Source: an uncultured Mobiluncus sp. (GTDB lineage Bacteria > Actinomycetota > Actinomycetes > Actinomycetales > Actinomycetaceae). From it: a stretch of DNA of 7,338 nucleotides. The notes beneath the pieces are model-generated. The model saw only the letters and a list, made by a program, of their open reading frames with translations. It was not told the DNA's origin and did not search any database. The stretch covers positions 1-7,338 of the forward strand of contig NZ_CAMUES010000012.1 in the NCBI RefSeq assembly GCF_947087965.1, in the 5' to 3' direction. Both the position numbers and the translations under genes were made by a program. Each line of letters begins with the position of its first letter. The stretch's first letter is position 1. Below are positions 1-5,777 of this stretch, one piece after another.

Positions 1-91
1 CAAAACGCTCACCCCCCAGCCTCTCGCTGAGTCGCCCCCCTGCTCCGGTCGCGCCCGACACACCGGTCCGGGTCGTGTTTGGTGGTAAAGG
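1..91. other. Left-edge sequence with no assignable gene
   Basis: No start codon with a ribosome binding site and no recognisable protein is visible here. On the plus strand one frame is open from the left edge to a TAA at 86-88, just before the stem-loop at 92-143, and another ends at a TGA at 28-30. Either could be the 3' end of a gene entering from the left, but the 29 codons of the longer frame (rich in Pro, Arg and Gly) resemble no family I know. The sequence is C-rich with several homopolymeric C runs. I make no functional call. Confidence 0.3.
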
Positions 92-143
92 GGGAGATTT
101 GGGCTGTGGCTGCCATTATTGGCAGCTACAGCCCAAATCTCCC
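92..143. terminator. Long stem-loop, putative bidirectional terminator
   Basis: Positions 92-114 pair with 121-143 over 23 bp. All pairs are Watson-Crick except one G-T pair (108 with 127), and the loop is the 6 bases ATTATT (115-120). Neither strand has a real T-run after the stem: the plus strand continues TAGTTATCC and the minus strand CCTTTACC. The structure lies 237 bases beyond the menF stop, so it could end transcription leftwards from menF, rightwards from an unseen gene at the left edge, or both. Terminators without U-tracts are plausible in Actinobacteria. The stem is long for a terminator, so a palindromic repeat or protein-binding site is the alternative. The hairpin itself is seen directly; its role is inferred. 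Confidence 0.5.
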
Positions 144-174
144 TAGTTATCCACGCCAGGGAATCTAGCGAGCG

Positions 175-303
175 TGCATGAATGACCGATTTCGGTTCGG
201 TTTGGCGCACCTTGATTCAGTTGAAAACGGGTCTACCAGCGGTTTTGCAAATGTGCAAGGGTGCTGTGGTGCGGATTTTGGTTTGAAATCGGTCGTTCAT
301 GCA
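175..303. repeat. 129-bp block bounded by 19-bp inverted repeats (MITE-like or structured RNA)
   Basis: Positions 175-193 and 285-303 are inverted repeats that match at 18 of 19 positions; the exception, 183 against 295, is still a G-T pair. After an unpaired stretch, 206-211 (CGCACC) pairs with 268-273 (GGTGCG). Further in, 221-228 pairs with 242-250 with one base bulged, leaving a 13-base loop. The block can therefore fold as one nested, interrupted hairpin. It has no open frame with a convincing start and no transposase remnant. I see no clear target-site duplication at the edges (GAGCG before, GATAC after). It could be a small non-autonomous mobile element, a structured RNA, or a remnant downstream of menF. 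The repeats are certain; their meaning is not. Confidence 0.5.
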
Positions 304-380
304 GATACCCTCAGCCGGGGCTGCAATTGGCGCGTTATCCGCCCATCTGGCAAGGTCGGGCAATCCTCCCGCCCCGCGGG

Positions 381-1685
381 TCAATCAGCCGACAAGTCCA
401 GGCAATCACGGATTGGCGCCAGTTTTGCCCCGGTTTCCCGCCATTCAGTTTCCGGGTCGGAATCCGCCATGATGCCCGCCCCGACCCAGGCCTCCACGCC
501 GAGCGCATCGAGCTGGGCACATCGCAGCGCCAAAGCCAACTGGCCCCCGCCCTGGGCATCGACCCAGCCCACCGGCCCGGCGTAACGCCCGCGATCCGCT
601 TCAAACCGGGAAATGAACCCTTGCGCAAACTCCCGCGGCAGTCCGCACACCGCAGCCGTGGGGTGAAACTGCGCGACCAGGTGCAACAGCGTCTTGCCCG
701 CCGGCACCCGCAGGTGCAAATCCGTGGCCAAATGGGTCAGATTCGGCAGCTGTAACAGGTAGGGCCCGCTCGCCTCCAAATCGGGGTCGATGCGACGCAA
801 AGGCTCGGCCACCGAACGTAGCGCCACCTGGTGTTCCGCCAGGTTCTTGGCCGAGTGAGCCAAATCCACGTCCTCGCCGGGTGTCGCCGTGCCCGCCAAA
901 ACTCGCGAATGCGCCCGTCCTGAGGCAGCCTCCAGCAGCATCTCCGGCGTGGCTCCGACCAGCCCCCCGACATTGAAAATCCAGCAAGTCGGGTAGCGTT
1001 CGCGCAGGCGGGCAGCCAAAGCCCCGCCGGCAGCCCGCGCCCGTTCCGCGCCCGCCTCCCCAGCGAACTCGAAGCGTGCCGGGCGAGCCATCACGATTTT
1101 CTCCGCTTTGCCCTCGCGGATAGCGCGCACGGCGGCGGCGACGTTTTCCTGGTAAGACGTTTTTCCCACTACGGCGGCGGGTCGCGTTTGCAGGGCATCT
1201 TGGCGCTGGCGGTGGGGAAAGTTTTTAATCCAAGCAATGGCGGCCCGATACAATCGGTCCGCTCTAGGCTCATCGGGACTCGCGGCTTGATAAGCCACGG
1301 TAATCCACGCTCCTTGGGCATCGCTGCCCACCAGGAATGACGGCAGGACAAACACCGGGGTTGCCGCGCTATTAAAACCAAAGGACGCGAAAGCCACCGG
1401 GCCCGTGCCGCGTCGCTGCACCGCATCAAACACCCGCGCGTGGCGTCCCACCAGGTACCACGCCGCGCCAGCCCGATCCAGGTCCGAGCCGTCCTCCCAA
1501 TGCCAGGCCGGCGCAAAGTCCTGACCGGGAAAATCACCTAAACCCGGCGCTGCCAACGTGAGGGGGGCGCCTTGTGCAGGGGGAGAAGCAAAGAAAAATC
1601 CGTCCGTGGGGAGTGTCGCGGCCTCCATCGAGACCAGATCCGGGGACAAATCGCGGTCAAGGGCGCGAGTGTGGACAATCAGCAC
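381..1685 (-). CDS. menF: Isochorismate synthase (MenF/EntC-type chorismate-binding enzyme)
   Basis: This 434-residue cytoplasmic enzyme is predicted to convert chorismate to isochorismate, the entry step to menaquinone. The C-terminal chorismate-binding domain spans about residues 175-430. It shows EKIVMARP (Lys196, the likely general base), VGATPEMLL (Glu248, the likely general acid), LAGTATPGED (263-272), SAKNLAEHQ (Glu284, probable Mg2+ ligand), HPTAAVCGLPRE (341-352), RGRYAGPVGWVDA (365-377) and GAGIMADSDPETEW (402-415, acidic Mg2+ site). The alanine in AGTA, where anthranilate synthases usually have AGTRPRG, favours isochorismate synthase. The first 170 residues are the usual poorly conserved half. 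The start is GTG with AGGA 7 bases upstream. A siderophore- or salicylate-directed role cannot be excluded, but no such genes are nearby. The gene is divergent from the menaquinone-linked nuo operon and appears intact. Confidence 0.88.
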   Translation of the reverse strand: MLIVHTRALDRDLSPDLVSMEAATLPTDGFFFASPPAQGAPLTLAAPGLGDFPGQDFAPAWHWEDGSDLDRAGAAWYLVGRHARVFDAVQRRGTGPVAFASFGFNSAATPVFVLPSFLVGSDAQGAWITVAYQAASPDEPRADRLYRAAIAWIKNFPHRQRQDALQTRPAAVVGKTSYQENVAAAVRAIREGKAEKIVMARPARFEFAGEAGAERARAAGGALAARLRERYPTCWIFNVGGLVGATPEMLLEAASGRAHSRVLAGTATPGEDVDLAHSAKNLAEHQVALRSVAEPLRRIDPDLEASGPYLLQLPNLTHLATDLHLRVPAGKTLLHLVAQFHPTAAVCGLPREFAQGFISRFEADRGRYAGPVGWVDAQGGGQLALALRCAQLDALGVEAWVGAGIMADSDPETEWRETGAKLAPIRDCLDLSAD

Positions 1686-2032
1686 CTATCCATCCTAGAT
1701 TCCCCCGCCCAGCGCCCAAAACCAGCAGGGCGGCGTGCAGGTAGGTTCCCGACTCGGCACTACGCGCGAGGGTGCAAAATCTCTCACCGGGCGCCCTCCC
1801 TCGGCAGGGACCCAAGTCCCAATAAGAAAACCCTTTTTTTCCTAAATCGAATCCCCGCTACGGGCCGCATGCCGCCAAAAACCCGGAGAAGCTCGGTGAT
1901 AATCCAGCATTCCGTTCAAAATTGACTGAGCTAGGGGAAAAACTTGTAGGGTGGAGCTGGCAACTCGCCTGGGAAGATTTTGCTGGTTACTGTGCCGGCA
2001 GGCAGCTCGGGTGTTTCAAAGATGGAGAAGCT
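1686..2032. promoter_or_regulatory. Divergent menF-nuoA intergenic region
   Basis: No convincing gene lies in these 347 bases, and both promoters must be here or nearby. For nuo, candidate elements are TGATAAT at 1897-1903 (good -10, no clear -35) and TTGACT at 1922-1927 (good -35, followed only by weak -10s such as TAGGGT at 1947-1952 with a 19-base spacer). Either would leave a 5' leader of roughly 75-125 bases before nuoA. For menF, the minus strand reads TAGGAT at 1697-1692, a possible TANNNT -10. Other visible sequence includes a T7 run (1834-1840), a small hairpin GGGAC-CCAA-GTCCC (1807-1820) and the 8-bp palindrome GGGCGCCC (1789-1796). I found no TGTGAA-type Rex palindrome. The individual promoter calls are weak. 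Confidence 0.4.
2024..2027 (+). promoter_or_regulatory. Ribosome binding site that fixes the nuoA start
   Basis: GGAG lies 5 bases before ATG 2033. The nuoA frame stays open upstream to a TTG at 1922, but that start has no purine-rich site at proper spacing. Its extra 37 residues are hydrophilic and unlike NuoA. Starting at 2033 puts the first membrane segment at the N-terminus and gives the usual NuoA length. Confidence 0.8.
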
Positions 2033-2392
2033 ATGAACGTTTACGTAGCGCTGCTGATAATGCTGTTAGTAGCCGGGTTGGTGGCCTTAGCAGGGGTTTT
2101 AGCCGGTTATCTGTTCGGCCCTACGAAGCCAAACCGCGTTAAGAATGCCAACTATGAATGTGGCTGTGACCCCACTGCGAATCGTGGAAACCAGGCGCGT
2201 TTCCCGGTTAAGTACTACCTAACCGCCATGATGTTTATCATTTTCGACATCGAGGTGGTTTTTCTATACCCCTGGGCGATTTCCTTTTTCCAGCAGGGAA
2301 AGTTCGGCATGTTCGTCATGATGACTTTCGTGGAATTGCTGGCAGTTCCCTTTATCTATGTGTGGGCCCGTCGCGGCTTTGACTGGAACTAA
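2033..2392 (+). CDS. nuoA: NADH-quinone oxidoreductase subunit A
   Basis: This is a 119-residue membrane subunit of complex I, of typical family length, that helps frame the quinone chamber together with NuoH and NuoJ. Three transmembrane helices are visible, at about residues 3-28, 61-84 and 91-112. The conserved loop after helix 1 holds YECGCDP (41-47), and RFPVKYYLTAMMF (56-68) leads into FDIEVVFLYPWA (71-82). Asp72, Glu74 and helix-3 Glu101 match the acidic membrane residues studied in E. coli NuoA. Cys45, two residues after the conserved Cys43, is less usual. It is the first gene of the operon, preceded by a long leader and followed by a 32-base gap to nuoB, the largest gap in the operon. 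Confidence 0.97.
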   Translation: MNVYVALLIMLLVAGLVALAGVLAGYLFGPTKPNRVKNANYECGCDPTANRGNQARFPVKYYLTAMMFIIFDIEVVFLYPWAISFFQQGKFGMFVMMTFVELLAVPFIYVWARRGFDWN

Positions 2393-2424
2393 ACCGTTCC
2401 AAGTATTTTGGAGGAAACCATAAA

Positions 2425-2970
2425 ATGTTGGATCAAGATTCTGACGGCTTGGCAGCGTTGCCGGAAAAGCTCACTGATTTTGCGCGCTCCCTCTCGATTT
2501 GGCCCGTCACGATGGGTTTGGCGTGTTGCGCTATTGAGATGATGGCGACCGCGGCTTCGCGTTTCGATATTGCCCGTTTCGGTTCGGAGGTGTTCCGCTC
2601 CTCTCCGCGTCACGCTGACGTGATGCTGGTTTCGGGTCGGGTCTCGCACAAGATGGCCACCATCATGCGCAACGTTTATGACGAGATGGCCGACCCAAAG
2701 TGGGTCATTTCCATGGGGGCTTGCGCTTCGTCCGGCGGCGTGTTCAATAACTACGCCATTGTCCAGGGCTGCGACCACGTGGTGCCGGTAGACATCTACC
2801 TGCCGGGCTGCCCGCCGCGTCCGGAAATGTTGCTGGGGGCGTTGCTGAGCTTGCGTGACCACATCAAGGTCGATCCTTTGGGTAAGAATCGTGAGGAAGC
2901 CATCCGCAAGGCGGAAGCCGCGGCGCTGCAGGCGGCCTCGTTGAACGACATGAAGGGACTGATGGCGTGA
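2425..2970 (+). CDS. nuoB: NADH-quinone oxidoreductase subunit B (cluster N2 subunit)
   Basis: This 181-residue peripheral-arm subunit carries the [4Fe-4S] cluster N2, which hands electrons to the quinone at the interface with NuoD. The ligands are the tandem cysteines of GLACCAIEMM (Cys34, Cys35), Cys100 in SMGACASSGGVFNNY, and Cys129 in YLPGCPPRPE. The segment SPRHADVMLVSGRVSHKM (60-77) is strongly conserved in the family, and the length is standard. The ATG at 2425 has GGAGG at 2410-2414. The C-terminal tail after residue 150 is Ala- and Lys-rich and variable, as usual. The last bases overlap the nuoC start as GTGA, implying translational coupling. Confidence 0.98.
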   Translation: MLDQDSDGLAALPEKLTDFARSLSIWPVTMGLACCAIEMMATAASRFDIARFGSEVFRSSPRHADVMLVSGRVSHKMATIMRNVYDEMADPKWVISMGACASSGGVFNNYAIVQGCDHVVPVDIYLPGCPPRPEMLLGALLSLRDHIKVDPLGKNREEAIRKAEAAALQAASLNDMKGLMA

Positions 2971-3707
2971 GCGAAGAAACTCAAGATTTGCAAGCCGCCC
3001 CGGAGGGTGAACTGGAGCCGAAGCTGCCCCAGTACGCCAATCCTCGCGGTGAATCCCTGGGGGTGCGTGACAATCCGTTCGGGGTTCACGGCACCGGCGA
3101 TACCTCCGGTTACGGCCAGTTGCATCGGGAAGTCACGATGCCCGGGCAGTCCCCGAAGCCTTACGGGGGCTGGTTCGACGACTGCGTGGACTACCTGGAG
3201 GAAGATTTGCGTGAGGCCGGGGTGGATCCTCTCACTGCCATAGACCGGGTCGTCGTTTCCCACGGTGAGCTGACGATTCACGTCGCCCGCGAACACTTGG
3301 TGAAGGTCGCGAAAGCGCTACGTGACGACCAGGACTTGCGCTTTGAGCTGTGCATGGGCGTGTCCGGGGTACATTACCCGCACGACACCGGACGGGAACT
3401 GCACGCCGTGTACCACTTCATCAGCGTGACCCACAACCACAACCTGCGCATCGAGACTGCGGCCCCCGAAGATGACCCGAAAATCCCCTCCATCGTGGAT
3501 ATTTACCCCGGAAACAACTGGCACGAGCGGGAAGCCTTCGACATGATGGGCATCATCTTTACCGGCCACCCGGCCTTGACCCGGTCCCTGCTTCCCGACG
3601 ATTGGGTCGGACACCCGCAGCGTAAGGACTACCCGCTGGGCGGGATTCCAGTGCAATTCAAGGGCGGCACCGTCCCGCCGGCTGACACGCGGAGGAGCTA
3701 CAGTTGA
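2967..3707 (+). CDS. nuoC: NADH-quinone oxidoreductase subunit C (30 kDa subunit)
   Basis: This 246-residue peripheral-arm subunit packs against NuoD and NuoB and carries no cofactor of its own. The C-terminal 30-kDa-subunit signature is clear: WHEREAFDMMG (185-195), FTGHPALTRSLLPDDW (198-213) and GHPQRKDYPL (215-224). The N-terminal extension, with GTGDTSGYG (42-50) and KPYGGWFDD (64-72), is of the kind found in actinobacterial NuoC. The first 30 residues are acidic and probably disordered. The start is GTG, overlapping the nuoB stop by four bases, with AGGGA 8 bases upstream. The protein is separate from NuoD, unlike the fused NuoCD of E. coli. Confidence 0.96.
   Translation: MSEETQDLQAAPEGELEPKLPQYANPRGESLGVRDNPFGVHGTGDTSGYGQLHREVTMPGQSPKPYGGWFDDCVDYLEEDLREAGVDPLTAIDRVVVSHGELTIHVAREHLVKVAKALRDDQDLRFELCMGVSGVHYPHDTGRELHAVYHFISVTHNHNLRIETAAPEDDPKIPSIVDIYPGNNWHEREAFDMMGIIFTGHPALTRSLLPDDWVGHPQRKDYPLGGIPVQFKGGTVPPADTRRSYS
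3691..3697 (+). promoter_or_regulatory. Strong ribosome binding site for the TTG start of nuoD
   Basis: GGAGGAG lies 6 bases before TTG 3704, inside the last codons of nuoC. The next in-frame ATG (3719) is 21 bases away from this site, too far for normal use. The site therefore favours the TTG start and an MSTETMN N-terminus. Confidence 0.75.
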
Positions 3708-5077
3708 GTACCGAAACTATGAACCCAGAGGCAAAAACACAAAATGTTCATGCCCCGGCGGGAGCTGGCGACTACGTGCCGGGAATGCCGGAGTTTTCCG
3801 TTCAGGACGGTGAATGGGCCGCGATGGCTGCGGACCTCGAGTCGGCTCACAATGACCGGATTGCTGTCAACTTGGGCCCGGTGCACCCCTCCACCCACGG
3901 CGTGCTGCGCGTCATCGTGGAGCTGGAAGGCGAAACCATTAAGGATTGCCGTTTGGGTACTGGCTACCTGCACACCGGTATTGAAAAATCTATGGAATAC
4001 CGCACTTACAACCAGGGCGTGGCCTACTGTACCCGCATGGACTACGTGGCGCCGTTCTTTTCGGAAGTCGCCTGGTGCTTGGCGGTCGAAAAAGCTCTGG
4101 GCGTAACGGATCAGGTGCCTCGGCGGGCCAACGAAATCCGGGTGCTGTTGATGGAGCTGAACCGGATTGCTTCGCACCTGGTCGCCATCGGCACCGGCGC
4201 GAACGAATTGGGTGCAACGACCATGCTGACCACCGGCTTTCGGGGTCGTGAAGAGATCCTGCGGATTTTTGAGCACATCACCGGCCTGCGCATGAACAAC
4301 ACCTATATGCGTCCCGGCGGCGTCTCGAACGACCTGCTGGACGACACGGTCGACATGATTCGTGAAAAGCTCCCGCTGGTCAAACGCGACATTGGCGAGA
4401 TGCAGGACTTGATTATGGCCAACCCCATCTTTATTGGCCGTATGAAGAACGTGGGGTGGTTGCCGCTGTCCACCATGATGGCGCTGTCTCTGACCGGTCC
4501 GTGTCTGCGGGCGGGCGGTTTGCCGCTGGATATGCGCAAGTTGCAGCCCTACTGCGGGTACGAGACCTACACTTTCGATGTTCCCACCCGCGACCATTCC
4601 GACTGCTACACGCGTACCGAGGTGCGTTTCGAGGAAATGTACCAGTCCCTGCGCATTGTGTACCAGGTGCTGGATCGTTTGGAGCAAAGCGAGGGTGAGC
4701 CGGTCATGATTGCCGACCCGAAGTTCGCTTATCCCTCCAAGCTGACCATCGGCGCGGACGGCCAAGGCCAGGACCCGGAACACGTCTCGCATATTTTGGG
4801 ACATTCGATGGAGGAACTCATCCACCACTTCAAGCTGGTGACCGAAGGGTTCCGAATCCCGCCCGGTCAGGTGTACACCCAGATTGAACACGCCAAGGGC
4901 ATCCAGGGCGTGCACCTGGTGACCGATGGCGGTACCCGCCCTTACCGCGCGCACTTCCGTGACCCCTCTTATGCAAACCTGCAATCTGCCTCCATGATGT
5001 GCGAGGGTGGCTTGATTTCTGACTTGGTGGTGTCAATCGGTTCGATTGACCCGGTGTTTGGAGGTGTGGATCGATGA
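3704..5077 (+). CDS. nuoD: NADH-quinone oxidoreductase subunit D (49 kDa subunit, quinone site)
   Basis: This 457-residue subunit is related to [NiFe]-hydrogenase large subunits and forms the quinone-reduction pocket next to cluster N2. The signature NLGPVHPSTHGVLR is at 56-69. His65 and Tyr114 (in RMDYVAP) keep the 49-residue spacing of the quinone headgroup ligands His38 and Tyr87 of Thermus Nqo4. Other family blocks are YLHTGIEK (88-95), RPGGV (203-207), QPYCGYETYTFDVP (281-294) and LVTDGGTRPYRAHFRDPS (405-422), ending in GGVDR. Two places look divergent from what I recall of the family: EHAKGIQG (395-402), where E-x-P-R/K-G-E is usual, and CYTR (301-304), where an aspartate usually precedes the arginine. 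The TTG start overlaps the nuoC stop as TTGA. Confidence 0.97.
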   Translation: MSTETMNPEAKTQNVHAPAGAGDYVPGMPEFSVQDGEWAAMAADLESAHNDRIAVNLGPVHPSTHGVLRVIVELEGETIKDCRLGTGYLHTGIEKSMEYRTYNQGVAYCTRMDYVAPFFSEVAWCLAVEKALGVTDQVPRRANEIRVLLMELNRIASHLVAIGTGANELGATTMLTTGFRGREEILRIFEHITGLRMNNTYMRPGGVSNDLLDDTVDMIREKLPLVKRDIGEMQDLIMANPIFIGRMKNVGWLPLSTMMALSLTGPCLRAGGLPLDMRKLQPYCGYETYTFDVPTRDHSDCYTRTEVRFEEMYQSLRIVYQVLDRLEQSEGEPVMIADPKFAYPSKLTIGADGQGQDPEHVSHILGHSMEELIHHFKLVTEGFRIPPGQVYTQIEHAKGIQGVHLVTDGGTRPYRAHFRDPSYANLQSASMMCEGGLISDLVVSIGSIDPVFGGVDR

Positions 5078-5775
5078 AACCGTATCCTGAGGACGTCAAA
5101 GCGCGTCTGGTTCGCGAGGGTCGAGAGATTATTGCTCGCTACCCCGAGGGGCATTCGCGTTCGGCTCTGCTGCCGTTGCTGCACCTGGTGCAGTCCGAGG
5201 ACGGCTTCGTGTCCGCCAACGGTATCGAGCTGTGCTCCGAACTGTTGGGGATTAGCCCCGCGGAAGTTTCGGCTGTCGCCACGTTCTATACCCAGTACAA
5301 GCGCCGTCCCAACGGGGAATACAACGTGGGGGTGTGTACCACATCGCTGTGCGCCGTCATGGGTGGCGACGAAATTTGGGAAACCGTGTGCGACCACTTG
5401 GGCATCGGTAACGGAGAAACGACCGCGGACGGGAAAATCACCCTGGAAGCGATTGAATGTAACGCCGCCTGCGACTTTGCCCCTGTAGTCATGGTGAACT
5501 GGGAATTCTTTGATAACCAAACCCCGCAATCTGCCGTGAAACTGGTCGACGACTTGCGTGCCGGCAACCCGGTGCAGCCGACCCGCGGCCCGAATCACGT
5601 CCCGACCTTTAAGGAAAACGAGCACCTCTTGGCTGGTTTCGAGGACGGACTGGCCGATGAGGGCGAATCCGCCGGGGTTCCCACCCTGCTGGGCAAGCGC
5701 ATCGCTGCGGAAAAAGGTTGGGGAATCCCCAGCGACCCGGGCTGGTCCGCTCCCGAAGCGAAGGAAGGTGAATAG
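5074..5775 (+). CDS. nuoE: NADH-quinone oxidoreductase subunit E (24 kDa, [2Fe-2S] subunit)
   Basis: This 233-residue thioredoxin-fold subunit of the NADH-oxidising module holds the [2Fe-2S] cluster N1a beside NuoF. The ligands follow the family pattern C-x4-C and C-x3-C: Cys88 and Cys93 (VCTTSLCAVMGG), then Cys129 and Cys133 (ECNAACDFAPV). The N-terminal helical part contains ALLPLLHLVQ (31-40) and ATFYTQY (69-75), both typical. After residue 165 there is a hydrophilic tail of about 70 residues, low in conservation and ending in Glu/Lys, as in other actinobacterial NuoE. The ATG overlaps the nuoD stop as ATGA, with GGAGGTG at 5060-5066. Confidence 0.97.
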   Translation: MKPYPEDVKARLVREGREIIARYPEGHSRSALLPLLHLVQSEDGFVSANGIELCSELLGISPAEVSAVATFYTQYKRRPNGEYNVGVCTTSLCAVMGGDEIWETVCDHLGIGNGETTADGKITLEAIECNAACDFAPVVMVNWEFFDNQTPQSAVKLVDDLRAGNPVQPTRGPNHVPTFKENEHLLAGFEDGLADEGESAGVPTLLGKRIAAEKGWGIPSDPGWSAPEAKEGE

Positions 5776-5777
5776 TC

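Noticed and set aside
147..155. TTATCCACG, one base from the DnaA box TTATCCACA
   Set aside because: It is a single near-match with no cluster of boxes, AT-rich unwinding region or origin genes nearby.
178..755. Plus-strand open frames across the left region into menF
   Set aside because: They overlap the conserved C-terminus of menF in antisense, have no convincing ribosome binding site and resemble no protein.
1771..1788. GGTG-N10-CACC read as a CRP/GlxR-type operator
   Set aside because: Those sites need GTG-N8-CAC with TGTGA/TCACA half-sites. The spacing is two bases too long and the flanks do not match.
1807..1840. Small hairpin followed by a T7 run read as a terminator
   Set aside because: The 5-bp stem ends 13 bases before the T-run, and a terminator between divergent genes has no obvious purpose.
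1922..2032. An N-terminal extension of NuoA starting at TTG 1922
   Set aside because: The 37 extra residues are unlike any NuoA, the TTG has no ribosome binding site, and ATG 2033 has GGAG at ideal spacing with a standard length.
3698..4984. A 428-codon open frame on the minus strand opposite nuoD
   Set aside because: It lies entirely against a well-conserved gene, its translation is His/Gln/Arg/Val-rich without a recognisable domain, and it is explained by the strong G/C third-position bias of nuoD.
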